Positions 20,442 to 32,488 are shown, numbered from the stretch's first letter. The stretch is 64,000 bases of DNA from Dicyema japonicum (GCA_011109175.1 RDEW01000012.1:14525-78524); one strand, 5' to 3'. The notes: a model not told the origin generated them from the sequence alone. A program made the numbers and translations.

Positions 20442-21500
20442 TTAAAACTGCCATCCATCCAAAGTGGACCCCGCCGACATTATCGACGTTGCGTTGCCTC
20501 TCACGATTGCAACAGAGATCAACTGGAGTAGCCACTGGGTCTCACGTGCGTCGTGGCTTTTTAGTGTAGCTAAGCGTCCAAGTTTCTTTAGGAAGCGAAG
20601 CGATTTTCCACTTATTCCTCCAGTTGTCTCGACCACTATCGGATAAAACGCGAATCGGTCGCGTAGCGCTTCGTACTTCTTCTCCTTTGCCATCATCGTT
20701 TTTTCCGCGGAATACAGTGTGTCTACCGCGCTCCCGACAATGTTGGACGGGCAAAGCGTGTCGACACAAGTAGCGTCCCAGACCAAAGGTTTCCCCTCTT
20801 CGAATGGGAAAATTGTGATCCCGTCGGGACGTTTTCCGTCTCCTCTGTCCAGACCAACAGGTTCTAGTATGGCTGGGTATCCCGCAGACTCCAGGGCTCG
20901 CTTGACAATTCCGTTGATCGCCTTGTGTCTTGGGAATCGTCCTGCACTCCTTCGACAAGAGAGGGCATGGAGTCCATAACAATCGACGGTTGCGCCACAT
21001 CGGCATTTGTGGGTCCGGCAAATCTCCAGTCCAAGTCTGGTGGAGATGCCGATGCGGACAGTATCGTCGTCAAGATGGGTCCCGACACTGCCAACTGGGA
21101 GTGCATTGATCCATGCGCCACTCGATTCGCATCTTCCAGTGACTAGACATGCACGTCTGTGTTGGTTTGATTGGTTCAGAAGCCTCTCATATTTATCCTC
21201 GCAGATGGTCCTGTAACGATCTTTCTGCTCAGGCATCATCCCCTTCAAATGCTCCATCTCTGTGATTTCAGATGATTCTGTTTGGAGTTGGAGAATCATC
21301 CTGACCAGCAGTCGGCTGGAGCCCAAAGAGGATAGATAAGCAGGGCAAGCCAGATCTTTCGTTGAAGGGATTCCCAGTCCGCCCAGGCTAACGGGTAGGG
21401 TCGCTTGGTCCCACCCTTGGTCGTCAAATTTCACATTTGTGATACGTTCAATAGTACTCCGGAAGAGGGAATCGATAGCATCGAGCTGTTGCATTTTCAA
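20442..21500 (-). CDS. LINE family B C-terminal region with zinc knuckle and restriction-like endonuclease
   Basis: 352 residues continuing the RT polyprotein after two small frameshifts. Landmarks: LPVSLGGLGIPS and ACPAYLSSLGSSRLL (helical linker), RLGLEICRTHKCRCGATVD then LHALSCRRSAGRFPRH (CCHC-like knuckle), EPVGLDRGDGKRPDGITIFP and PLVWDATCVDTL (PD...D endonuclease core), and ETTGGISGKSLRFLKKLGRL near the end. It would nick target DNA for priming. The same segment is preserved in the truncated copies at 32.5-33.1 and 49.3-50.5 kb, where GKRPDG appears as EKRPDE or a decayed form. Confidence 0.82.
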   Translation of the reverse strand: MKMQQLDAIDSLFRSTIERITNVKFDDQGWDQATLPVSLGGLGIPSTKDLACPAYLSSLGSSRLLVRMILQLQTESSEITEMEHLKGMMPEQKDRYRTICEDKYERLLNQSNQHRRACLVTGRCESSGAWINALPVGSVGTHLDDDTVRIGISTRLGLEICRTHKCRCGATVDCYGLHALSCRRSAGRFPRHKAINGIVKRALESAGYPAILEPVGLDRGDGKRPDGITIFPFEEGKPLVWDATCVDTLCPSNIVGSAVDTLYSAEKTMMAKEKKYEALRDRFAFYPIVVETTGGISGKSLRFLKKLGRLATLKSHDARETQWLLQLISVAIVRGNATSIMSAGSTLDGWQF

Positions 21501-21555
21501 GTAGCAGGGTGCCCCCGAAGAACGTAGTTCAGTTTCTGTGCTGATAAGGCGTTTC

Positions 21556-23409
21556 TCAGAGGAATAGGGAGGTGTGTGCGTCCAGCATCTCCAGACGTCT
21601 GAATGTTGTTTTTAGTTGATGTTCTTTTGTTCTTAGAGTGTTACTGATTCCAGCATCAGTAAGAGGGCATCCAAGTATTTCCAGTTCTTCTGATTTGGTT
21701 TCTGTGGCTTTCGGAATGATCTCTCTGAACATACCAAGGATCAGATCCCATTCAGACTGTGGAAATCCAAAATTGGTTACTTCACACTTATTGGTGTTTA
21801 GAGTTAGGCATAGGGATTCCAATTGTACTATCAGACTTTTCAAACAATCTAGTACATCCTTCGGATGGCCGCCCATGGTGCAATCATCCAAATACCATAC
21901 TCTCAGAGGAGTGGAGCAGTATCCTGTGATACGGGCAATTCCCAGGCTGAACAAGGCGGGCCCCAGTGGGTCTCCTTGTTGGACTCCAGAAGACGATGGA
22001 ATGTAATATTGGCCATGTACCAGACTGGATGGTTTTCCGTACGAACTATGAATATAGCTGTACACTGATGGGTAGTATGTGAAGCAATCCTCCAGAATTG
22101 TATCACGTCGTATCGAGTTGAAGGCATTTTTAATGTCAATTTTGACGATTACGTGAGGAATGTTCACGTTCTTTTCGGTGAATGTTCGGACAGCATGAAC
22201 TGCCGCTTCACAACCCCCCGGTGTGCCGACCCCTATTTGGGTTGGTTGCAGCTGTGTTATCAGCGTAGGTAGGATTGCTCTGCATACAAGCTTTGATGCC
22301 AACCGACGGAAGACCATTCCGACTGCAATAGGGCGTATTCCACCTCCCTTCTTGTCGAATGCGATTAACTTTGCGGAAAACATTACGTGTCGAATTGTTT
22401 CTGGTAGTGTCCCTGATAGCATCCTGTTCATTAGTTTGGTGATAGCCAACACGAGCCGGACCCCAGAGTTGCCCGTGTTATGAGCAATGAGATCTTTGAT
22501 GTGACCCGGACGGAGCCCATCTAGTCCTCCACTGCTACTCGGGACGAAAGAGAGGATACCATCTTTTACGTCCTCTTCAGAGACAAGCAGATTGGGTAAT
22601 TGTCCTGGGCAAGGGGGAACCCGGTGGTCGTTGGGAAGACTTGGGTGTCGCTCAACAAGTGATGCGTAGGACTGTTCGGACGGCTCAATTATACATTGTT
22701 GATCTGCAAGGATCCTCACCGCAGCACGGATACCACCTTCCGAAAGTTTTCGACGGATCGCGCTTCTTAATCTCTGAGTGTCCGAGATAGTCGATGTTGG
22801 CTTCTCATGGTTTTGAAATTTGTAGGTGAGCTTTTCTGAGTTTGCCAATAGGTTTTTTGAGAAGAATGTGTGGACATTTTCCTTTACTAATGACGTAAGT
22901 GATTTCTCCTCTTTCCACCTCCTATGGGGTATGCATAGTGTGAATGGAGCAAAGCAAAATAATCGTACCCAATCATCAGAGTCGTCCGAAGAAACTGCCC
23001 TTTCAATACACTCACATAGGCAGTCCGCGACAGATATACGGGCAGCTTTGGGGATCCTAATCAGGAGTCTTCGTGTGTGTGTCAGGTTGGAGATCAATTC
23101 AAGTATTTCCTGATGGTCTAGTGGAACATGTTCAGAAGGGTAGCGTAGGGAAGAGTTTGTCGTATTATCTGGTAGGAGACAAGATCGACAGTGCCAATCG
23201 GAAATGGCAGCCAGGGCTCTTTTAGTCATTCCGGCACAGGACATGTGGAAGCCATACGAACATGCTGTGCAATGGATCATCCGCTTTCTTTTGTTCATTA
23301 TGTTGCACTTTGTGCAGATCTCATATTCTTTTACAGTTTTCTGCATGTTCTTTTCTGATTTTCCTTTCTTATTCTCTTCTTTTAGCAACACAACGAGAAC
23401 AGACGACAC
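21556..23409 (-). CDS. LINE family B PHD finger and reverse transcriptase
   Basis: 617 residues. A C4HC3-type finger at about residues 32-78 (CTKC, HCTAC, GFHMSC, WHCRSC). The RT follows: GGLDGLRPGHIKDL (about 298), RPIAVGMVFRRLASKLV, GVGTPGGCEAAVHAVRTF, VIVKIDIKNAFNSIRRD (motif A, catalytic Asp), GVQQGDPLGPALFSLGI (motif B), VWYLDDCTMGG (motif C, catalytic DD), and LNTNKCEVTNF (motif D region). The frame stops at LDAHTSLFL, where related copies continue with L-R-N-A-L-S-A-Q-K-L, so one lost base causes the end. The PHD finger might bind histone tails and bias insertion, but that is inference only. Confidence 0.85.
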   Translation of the reverse strand: MSSVLVVLLKEENKKGKSEKNMQKTVKEYEICTKCNIMNKRKRMIHCTACSYGFHMSCAGMTKRALAAISDWHCRSCLLPDNTTNSSLRYPSEHVPLDHQEILELISNLTHTRRLLIRIPKAARISVADCLCECIERAVSSDDSDDWVRLFCFAPFTLCIPHRRWKEEKSLTSLVKENVHTFFSKNLLANSEKLTYKFQNHEKPTSTISDTQRLRSAIRRKLSEGGIRAAVRILADQQCIIEPSEQSYASLVERHPSLPNDHRVPPCPGQLPNLLVSEEDVKDGILSFVPSSSGGLDGLRPGHIKDLIAHNTGNSGVRLVLAITKLMNRMLSGTLPETIRHVMFSAKLIAFDKKGGGIRPIAVGMVFRRLASKLVCRAILPTLITQLQPTQIGVGTPGGCEAAVHAVRTFTEKNVNIPHVIVKIDIKNAFNSIRRDTILEDCFTYYPSVYSYIHSSYGKPSSLVHGQYYIPSSSGVQQGDPLGPALFSLGIARITGYCSTPLRVWYLDDCTMGGHPKDVLDCLKSLIVQLESLCLTLNTNKCEVTNFGFPQSEWDLILGMFREIIPKATETKSEELEILGCPLTDAGISNTLRTKEHQLKTTFRRLEMLDAHTSLFL

Positions 23410-23444
23410 AACGTGTAGAAAAAAAATAATTCTTAATTATTTTT

Positions 23445-23630
23445 ATTTTTAACAATAAAATATTATTTATTAACTATGGGGAAGATCGCTGCTGACATTA
23501 CAAAGTAAGCGTTTTTGCGGACAACTGCAATCCCAATTCGTTGCCTAAGTCAGACCGCTTCCCGCACGTCTTTCTTAACGGTGAGCCAATTTCCCCCTGA
23601 TTTCCTTCAGGAAAGATCGAAACCTAACAA
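23445..23630 (-). mobile_element. LINE family B 3'-end fragment
   Basis: On the minus strand it contains the family's end: ctttcctgaaggaaatcag, gcagttgtccgcaaaaacgct, atgtcagcag, cccatagttaataaataatatttt. It matches 50340-50515 and 51353-51440. It lies directly upstream (5') of the nearly intact family B element, head to tail. Confidence 0.8.
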
Positions 23631-24038
23631 AGCTTTATTACTATCATTTAGACAACAATGCAATCGAGTTTAACTTTTAACAGCTTTATTAGCAAAGAAA
23701 TTAAAGAGGGAGTTAGTTGGCCTCATGCCGCAAGTCCTGAAATCGCTTGGATTGATGTTTAGTTGAATGACGGTGAAGGATTTTGCTGGTCTGTGAATTG
23801 GTTTCTATCTCTAGAAATATTAAATAGTATTTCCGCCAGGTCAGACGAGTATTGCAGAAGAGAGAACATTCCAAGAAGGACAATCTTCTTAGATTTGTGT
23901 GAGCGAATGGTTTTTTCCCTGAGATTAACTTTACAGTTGACATCACTAGAATTGGCGAGCCACATAATGCACGCTAAATAATCTACCTAAATCAACTTAA
24001 AATAAGTTTATTGTTTTAATTCTAAATTAATCAGATTT
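23631..24038. other. Unassigned spacer
   Basis: Contains a 72-residue open frame on the plus strand (23763-23981) and overlapping frames on the minus strand, none recognisable. It separates the LINE block from the end of the coiled-coil gene. Confidence 0.35.
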
Positions 24039-27000
24039 TCAAATTTCGTTATAGTTAAATTCTTTTTCTATTAATTTAAAATCTTTATTTCTTTGTTTCG
24101 CACTTTGAACTCGCCTTATAGAAAAAGAACTTGCACGTTCTATAATATTTTGAGGTTGTTTTTGTATTGAATAGATGCTTCCATAACCTTAAATAAAACT
24201 TAAAAATATAAACCAGAACTTGGAGTTCCATCTCGGCTTTTGTTAAAATAAATAGATTTATTTTCAATTTCATTTATCTAACTAATGTTAATACATTACT
24301 TGTTCTCGCAGATTTTTAACTTTATTAAATGAATTTAATTTTAATGAAGATTCATACGTAATTTTCTTTTTCATTACTCTCTCTTCTTTCCTCATCATTG
24401 TGATTTCCGACTGATATTGTTGTAACGTATTTCCCATTAACATTTTTAATTTTGAAACTTCTAGTTCTTTTAATTTTAAATCTTCTTTCTGTCAGTAAAT
24501 ATTATAAATATATAACCATATTATGATAATTTTTATTTTTCAGAGAATCCAACTGTTTAAGTCCTTCAGCTTGTGTTTGTATTTCTTTTGTCTTAGAATT
24601 CAAAAGTTCAATCTAAATATATTTTGTAAATTACATATTTTGATAATTCCAAAGTTAAATTATGATTTTTACTTTCTTCATTTTTTAATTTATCTTCCAA
24701 AGTCCGTAGAAGCCCGTTATAATAATCATGTTCATTATCTTTGATCATCATCAATTTACAATTATTCATTTTAACTTTTGCTAATTCTTTTTCTAATCCA
24801 AAAATCTATATAAATATGAAATTAATATACCTCTTTCCGTTTTTTACTTTCATTGTAAAAACCAATCCATTTGTTAACAATTCTCAGAATTTCATCATTT
24901 CTTTTATATTTTAAAAGTTCTATATCATTATTATTCTCACAATGCTCTACTATATCAGAATCTTAATATCATCAATTTACTAACTAGTTTGTTTAGGTTT
25001 CAGTTTTATTATGTTATTCAATCCTTTAGATCTACAGTCCTTTATATTTTTCAATATTTCATCTTCATAATCCAATCTAATATATGTAAACTATAAATAT
25101 ACGTAAATATATTAAAAGATGAAGACTGATTAGAATATGCATTTAACATTTTTTCTACAACCATTCCATATTGTTGAGCAAATTCCTTTTCAACAGTTTG
25201 ATGAATTGACTTTAATTTCGAGTTTAAGTAATCTATTGTCAATTTTAGTGAATTATTCTCTGAATTTATTAAACAAAAAACCAATAATTTGATTATGAGC
25301 AAAATGCGAAAGATTTAGTAGACCTTCTGTTTTATATGAACTTTTCATAATTAATAACTCGTTTTTTCAAATTTATAATTTCCTTTAAATTGAAAAAAAT
25401 ATTAACTTGCTCTTTTGTCTGGAGGATAGAGTTATGATGATTAAGTAATGTTTGATAGTAAGAATTGTAGCTAAATTTATATTTAAAAATAACCTTTCAA
25501 AATTTTCACGCTCTCTTCGAAATACATCGTCCTTTAATTTTTTAAGATTTTCGACAAATTCACTTTTACTTATAATTAAGTTATCTTTTCCGTCGTCTTT
25601 GGCTAATGCAGATATTTTATCACAAAAATTTTCGACAATGAATGTTCTGTTGACAATCAAAGCATCATCGATTGTCTTGATATTAATTAGTATCAACTTT
25701 TTTTCTCCATAAATCAACTGGAATACTCTCTTCATTTCTTTGTTTTTCTGATATAGCCAACACTTGCTTTTTAAAAATTCTTTTAGTAACTTCTTCAATG
25801 CAATAGCACTCTAATTTGCATAAAAGAAACAAAATCTATTTTTATGATATAATTTACCTCCTTTGATTTAAAAAATAGTTCAAATGAGGAAAAATTGTTA
25901 TTACTACAAACAGGATAAGAACTATAAAATCCAATGTTGTTTGTCTTTTTACAAGCAGGTAATAATGCTTTTATTGGTTCTCTAATCTCGGATTCATAAA
26001 AATCTCTAATGATAATTTAATTAAAATTACTCTTCTTGATTGTCAACTTCAATATTAAAATTTCTGTAATATAACCACCGTTTTTTTAAATTATATTGTT
26101 TTAAACACATCATAAGAAATAATTTTTGTAAATACAAGCTCTCAATAGGATTAGAAATTTGGTTTAAAGGATTTGAATCATTAAAAACTATAAAATTATT
26201 TATATAATAAAACGATCAAAATTTGTGATAATGTTCGAATAATTGTTACTTTCAAACAAAATTGTGTCTAGTGATTCTTCCGTAGTTAAATTTTTTACTA
26301 GTTTAAAGTCATTATCGAAGACAGATAATATTGAACCAATTGTATTACCATATTTAAGTAATTCGTTCAACAATAAAAATACATTATTTATTATTCCGTT
26401 TAATTTTTCCCTAAATATATAAATTTAAACTACCTTTCTTGTTTAGAAAATCCAAGAAACAAACAGTATAAATAAGAATATGTATAATTTCCTGTATATG
26501 CTAAAAATCGTTTAGGTTTATCTAAAAACAATAGATTATTTTAAATACATCTAAAAGATTGCATTTCAAGATCACTAAGAAAAAACTTTAAAATATCCAC
26601 TTTTTGAGAAATGAACTAAAATATTAATTTGAAAATACTTTAGTGAAAGTTTTACTTAAAGTCAAATCATATAAAAGTGTGTGATAAGAAGTATTCAATG
26701 CCAAGAAGATGACATCTTTTTTTAAATTGAGAAGTCCTGTGGTTTTATTTATTGAATTATTCTGTGTTCTTATGTGGTCAATGCATCTTTGAATTTCGTG
26801 CAAATTTTTTCCTAAAAAATATTTAAAGATTTAAACCAATCTCAGTTTGTCCTCCCCATGAAGCAAAATTTAATTTAGACTGAGTTTTATATTTTGTAAA
26901 TAAATGATTTTCAAAAATAGTTTGACTGCAAAGGTAATTTAAAATTTCATATAAATTTCCAATTAATTCAAAATGTGTCTCAAGGAGATCTTTCCTATTA

Positions 27001-30000
27001 TTATATTTTTCATATAAATGAATTAATTCTACATCAGATGGAATATAAAAAATATTTCCAATTTTGTTTTCATTAACAAGAATAACATGATTTTCTCTCA
27101 TATATCTATTAGTAATTTTAATTTTAACCCAAACTTTTCATCCGTCTTTTCGGATAGATCTTCATTTGATCCAATTGTGAAATAGCCATTCCTAATATTA
27201 TCAGAATAACAATACTTTATAGCTATAAAATCTTCCAATAATTTATTAATTTTATCATAATATTTTTTATTACAGATTTTATTATTATTTCATTTATTCT
27301 ATTTTGTAATTGTTGACAATATTCGGAAATGAAATTTCTTTACTAAAATCAACTTGTAACCTTTTAATCTTTTTCATTTCATCAATGTTTTTTAATATTA
27401 TCCCCTTTTGTTTGAGATTTTTGTCAAATTCTTGAAGCATTTTATTCCTAATTGGCCTCTAATTTAATATTCGCTTAAAATACTTTTTCAAGTTGAATTG
27501 AAATAAATTCAGGATTCTGGTTGAAGACATTCGTCGAAGATAGTGAAGAGTTATTTGTAGAAGATGATTCTTTTAAATTTATAATTTCACTTTTAGAACT
27601 GTAGATATCATGAATCCCAGAAACTCTGTTAAAATAATGATTGCATAAAATACAAATTTTTTTTAATATTCATTTCATTAAATGATCTGATATGAGTTAA
27701 TGCTGCAAATAATAAATTACAATGAACAGTTTCTACTAATGCAACAGTCTTAAGATTTAGAATTTCATCCGTACTAATTATCTAAAATTATATACAAAAA
27801 TATACATTTTTAATACCATTAATATTTGTAAAATCGAAATTAACCATATGAATATTATCAATTTCTTCAATACAAAGACCAATTTTTTTTGGGATATATC
27901 TTTAATAAATAATAAATATTTAACTGGTCAATGTCATCCCTTTTAATATCAGAACAACAATCTATTTGAATATATCTCATATATAGATGATATTCGTCAA
28001 TTTTTTGTTCGTCCATGTATGATTTATACATCTTAATTCAAAATTAAATAAACTTTAGTTAAAACAAATTTCTCTTGAATTAATTTAATCATATTTTGTC
28101 TAACATTTATTAACTAATATGTTTATAAAATTATATAAACTTCTAAAAGGTTGCAGATAGATCGAACTATTTCCTTGGAACTACTTGCTTCAAAAAATAT
28201 TTCATCAACTAGATTTTTCACAAATGTCATATTATCAAGTAGTGAATTAAATATCTATTTTATACTTATATTTTAATACATTTGGTGATATTTCGGTGAT
28301 AGAATTTTCACATATAAGACATTCATTCCACGAAGATTTGATACCTTCTAGAATTGAAATTTGTTTTGACAGAAAAACTATTGAATCTTCATTATAATTT
28401 TTTTCTGATTCCTTTAAAATTAAAACCTTAAATGCTACTAGACGTAGTTCATCAACAGCGTCGATCAATTCCAGCAAAACTGAGAGACTTGATTGAAATT
28501 CGCAAAAATGAAAAGAACAAATCGATGGCCAAAAATAATTAAAATATTATTACTTTCCATAATTGATAGAAAATAAATCAGAATCAAAATTTATCGAATT
28601 AATTTGTATTCCGCAGTAAATAGAATAACCAAACATTTCTACAAGATTTCTATAGTCTTTAATCTGTTATCATTATTATAATAAAACTTGTTCAAATGAT
28701 AATGTCAATAATAATTGACTATATTCATTGTTAATCGATTCTTCAAGCTCATATACTCGTTTGAAATATGATTCATCTCCATTAAAACGTGGTCTTTCAT
28801 ATATTTTATTTATTATAATTTGATGAATTCTTGTAGTTTCTTCTTTATTAAGACAATTTAAAAGAATTTCAAAAAATATATTAACAATCTAAATATTATT
28901 TATTATTTTAACTTTTAATTTACTTTTTAAATAGTTATATTCACATTTCCAAACGTCAAATAAAATTTCAAATCTGTCAATCTTTTCATAATCTTCTGAC
29001 AAATTTTGATTATTCTTTTTAATAAATTAAATTATTACACTAATATCAGAATTTTTGCAAATATTAAATTTTTTTGTTAAATAATAAGATGATAGCTTTA
29101 TAAGACTTTTCTTAACGTTGCTAAAATACTCATTTTAATTACTCGAATTCATCAATTGAAGCTTCATAAACTACGTAATTTCCGTGGGAATCTAATGTAT
29201 GTAAAACTCCGTCATTTTCTAAATAAAAATCAAAATGGCTTTTAATATCTGAAAACTCCATAAAGTCCAACTCATTTAACCTTAAAATTATTTAATTATC
29301 ACATATAATCAAGTGGTGAGTCGTACAAATAATCAAAAGTCTCAATTTTGTGGTTATTAATTTCACGATTTAAAGTACTTATTATAAAATCAATGTTACC
29401 AGTTGCTATGCATATTATCATCAGTGTGAATAATACATGAATCTGAAATTGTAATTATTCTTTCAATTGACATAAAATAATTAATAATTCCAAGACACTA
29501 TGAAATTTATAAAGTATATACTTTTCTCTGTAATTTTTTAATTTCAATAAATCTAAGTAATTGATATGACAAAAACATTCCATAATTAGAGATTGTATCA
29601 AAATAATCATCACCGTTTGCTTAATTAATTTTAATAAAATACTCATTTCAGTTATTTTTTTGGTAGAATGTGATTCGGAAAGAAGATTAAGTAAATTCTC
29701 ATTTCGATCTTTGCTTTTTTAAACAAAATTTCAGTAACCTTTCTTTATTTGAATCATTATAAGTTCTATAAATCATTTGCCAAAATTCTCTATATTGAAT
29801 TGTTGAGTTAACATTTATTTTATTATATTTAGTAAAATCTTTGGCCATATGACAGTGACGTTTTAAAGCTTTTTTAACAAACTAAAAATTATAATTTTAA
29901 ACATACATCAATGTCAGTATGATCTATAAATAAACTAGCAATTTCTAGTGAATTATCACATTTTTTTATTTCATCTAGTTTCTCGGAAAATAAAAGAGTT

Positions 30001-31109
30001 TTATGACATTTTTGGGGGAAAATATTCAGATAATGTTTCCATGAAGAAATTTTAATCATTGTATTTTCTTGACAGCTTTTTAAATCCTTTAAATTTAAAT
30101 TTTAAAATTAACTTCTTTGATTGAATATAATTTAAAATTTTTAATTTTTTCCAAATTGACAAATTCATTTGTGAAGATTTGTTGTGTCCAAGTATATAGT
30201 TCAAGTTCATCTGCATTGTTTTTTATACTATTTATATTCAACGTATAATTGTATAACATTAATAGCTGCTTTAAATTATGAAAATTATCAGAATTTATAT
30301 CTTTAAAATATTTTTCCTCATTTTCACTTATGAATCATTAATAAAAATACTTATTTTGGGAGTCATAGTGCATTTCAACTGACTTTACTATCTAAAACTA
30401 ATTAATTTTATCACTTTTATTAAAAGTGAACATTTTCGATTCATAACATCTCTGTGAATTAAGTCACTTAAAATAATTTTTAAGTCTTCATTTGATAATA
30501 CATTTTCAAAATTCTCAACAGATGAATTTGTATATTTATTGATTCTTTCTTTATCTTTCTTAAACTCTTGTATTAATGTTCTACAATAAATATTTTAAAA
30601 TAACAACTCTGTAAGTAAACTAAATTGTTTATAAAATTTCCCTGTTAATCTAGAATTATTGCAAATACGTTTCCATCTCATTATAAGCAAATATTTACAA
30701 CGGGAAAGTTCATGGATATGAGAAATAAAAAACTATTAATTTTTTAAATAAATACATTTTTTAATAGATCTGAAACATACTCAGGGGAATGGCAAAAATT
30801 TTTGCTATTTTGAAAATCGCTGTCAAAGATTTTATCAATTCTGTCAAGCTTTTTAGAACAAAAAATCTAAAATATGTTGCTTTTATTTTTACTTTGAGTG
30901 TTCGTTGAAGAGATTGATGTATTTCATTTCTATAATAATTGATTGTTTTAGGATAGTCAATTGAACTAAATTTGATTCATTACAAAATACCTTGGATTTG
31001 AGTTAATGACAGATTCCAAATTTTCATTTAACAATATTTTTTCGAGATTTAGAATTTCATTATTTAGTTTTTTGTAATGTTTGTCTATTATTTCTTTACT
31101 TCTTTTCAT
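24039..31109 (-). CDS. Long coiled-coil-rich mini-intron gene, unidentified (CCDC180-like?)
   Basis: A host gene of about 7 kb made of short exons separated by GT-AG introns of about 23-26 bp. The proposed start Met is at 31109 (MKRSKEIIDKHYKKLNNEIL), with introns such as gtattttgtaatg...tttag and gtaaaaataaaag...tttag joining frames. The N-terminal region continues through LLIMRWKRICNNSRLTGKFY (about 30.7 kb) and NEDLKIILSDLIHRDV (about 30.5 kb). The C-terminal 2 kb is Lys/Glu-rich coiled coil (LKEFLKSKCWL at 25.8 kb; LKLKELEVSKLKMLMGN at 24.4 kb). A basic tail (RRVQSAKQRNKDFKLIEKEF) leads to a stop at 24039-24041. The RWKR-x-C segment, overall size and coiled coils recall DUF4455 proteins (CCDC180), but I could not confirm it. 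It could be two adjacent genes. Exon structure is only partly resolved. Confidence 0.6.
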
Positions 31110-31204
31110 GTTTCACCAATAATATTACTTAGCTACAATAATTTTAATTGATTATTTATTAATGATTAAATATTAATAAATATTTTAATTTAAAATAAAA
31201 ATAG

Positions 31205-31460
31205 ACAAAGAGCTCTAGGGGATTCACTTACTCGTCAAAAAGGCTCACAAACCAAAGGCTTAATTAGAAAACCTCAGACCAGTTATACTGGTGAACACGC
31301 TTCGAAAAATGTGGCAAATATAATACTTCAAAGAATATAGAGTTGGTTAGACTTATATCAGTCTTATCATAGCGGGTTCCATAAGGACAGATCGACCTCG
31401 TATGTGGAGCCAAAAGTGGAGGTGTGCAATGGTCAAAAGTTAAGAGTAACGACGACCATT
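31205..31460 (+). pseudogene. RTE-like LINE reverse transcriptase relic
   Basis: Decayed sequence reading E-N-L-R-P-V-I-L-V-N-T-L-R-K-M, then a part resembling QSGFREGRSTADAVWSHRWR (here ...HSGFHKDRSTS...), as in the intact copy. It lies about 100 bp upstream of the start of the 24.0-31.1 kb gene, possibly within its promoter region. Confidence 0.65.
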
Positions 31461-32099
31461 AATAAGATCTGGGATGACAAGTTTTCATAAGTCAGTCTTG
31501 TTCTCTGAGAATATTTTGTTGATTTCAATAAGGAAAACAACTGTTCACTCTCATAAGTGAAACCGAACATTGCCATAATCCTCTTTATAACTTTCTGAAA
31601 TTTATAAACTTTTCAAAAAGATATTCCAGAAAACAGGTATTCCTACTTCGAGTCATTTAGCTCTAAGTCTAGAGTCAGGCTGCATTTCTAATAGTTATAT
31701 CTGCAAGTTTTCATTTTCAACTTTCCTTTTTTTATTAGCTGAAGATGTCATTCTAAATGAGGTCAGTTTGCGCAGTGCCTTTATAAAGACAATTAATATA
31801 ATAACCGATACGATTCCACAAAACTATTTTTTTAATTTGTTAAACTTATCGCAAATAAATGAAACAATTTTAGTATCAGTTACTGACGTAAGCGGCCAGT
31901 GCTTTGTCAAACACGTAGAAGCTCACACCTTATGGACAGTATCGTTGTTCTGGGAACGTTCGTATATAAGAGCAAGCGTAAAGTTAAGCATATGAACGTT
32001 TTCTGACCAGGTAGAACGCTATAAACCGAGGCCTGTCAATTTGACGCCACTGACAGAAATCCATTACAATACATGTATCCACCCAAACATAAAACTATG
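31461..32099. other. Unassigned sequence between LINE relics
   Basis: A 75-residue plus-strand open frame (31768-31995) is not recognisable. The rest is decayed sequence of mixed composition, probably old LINE material. Confidence 0.3.
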
Positions 32100-32300
32100 A
32101 ATTGCCAGCTTCTTAAGTGGGAGACGTGGACAAGTGATTTGCAATAACATAAAGTCAAAATCCCGTCTCCTACCAAATGGAGTCCCTCATAGATCTCCAC
32201 AATCTCCAGCCCTTTTCAACCTGTACATCAATGACATTCCAAACCGCACAACGAAAATTGTCTTCTACTATAAATGTATATTAAACAAAATTATTACGTT
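32100..32300 (+). pseudogene. Jockey-like LINE RT fragment
   Basis: LLPNGVPHRSPQSPALFNLY followed by INDIP matches motif B of Jockey/CR1-like RT (compare YFPNGVSQGSPLSPQLFNLY at about 34100). Both ends are truncated; the right end abuts the SINE at 32303. Confidence 0.7.
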
Positions 32301-32302
32301 TA

Positions 32303-32488
32303 GCCGGCTGGCGTAGTGGTTAAGTGTCGGGCTTAAAAGTGACTTAGGTTACGGGTTCGATTCTATCTTCTGTTCACCTGGAGGAAGGTTCCACGCATCT
32401 ACGATGCCAAAAGGGTTTGACGAGTGACTCCGTCATCAGTGGATACTCACTGCGGAACTGGATTGTCTAGAAAGGACCCACACACAAG
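32303..32488 (+). repeat. tRNA-derived SINE, 3'-truncated copy
   Basis: gccggctggcgtagtggtta at the start contains a tRNA A-box-like block, and gggttcgattct about 55 bp later is a B-box. The rest (gaaggttccacgcatctacgatgccaaaaggg, ctcactgcggaactggattgtctagaaaggaccc) matches the complete copy at 37734-38022 almost base for base. The copy stops at acacacaag and runs directly into a LINE family B fragment. Confidence 0.85.

Larger units (their letters stand above)
20430..23440 (-). mobile_element. PHD-finger / YLDD / RLE LINE (family B), nearly intact
   Basis: About 3 kb. One polyprotein split only near 21515-21565 by two single-base shifts. Order: PHD-like zinc finger, reverse transcriptase with a YLDD (not YADD) box, CCHC-like knuckle, and PD-(D/E)XK-like endonuclease. 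GC content is visibly higher than the surrounding AT-rich DNA. Other copies or pieces of the family lie at 23.45, 32.5, 44.3, 48.2-48.6, 49.3-50.5 and 51.35 kb. The clade is not assigned; the architecture is that of an RLE-bearing LINE with a PHD finger replacing the usual N-terminal C2H2 fingers. Confidence 0.85.

Noticed and set aside
21638-23113. Several plus-strand open frames of 60-120 residues in this region
   Set aside because: They are antisense shadows of the family B LINE reverse transcriptase; no family features of their own.
24000-31200. Region considered as organellar or bacterial insertion because of very low GC
   Set aside because: Regular GT-AG mini-introns and continuous exons show it is a nuclear host gene.
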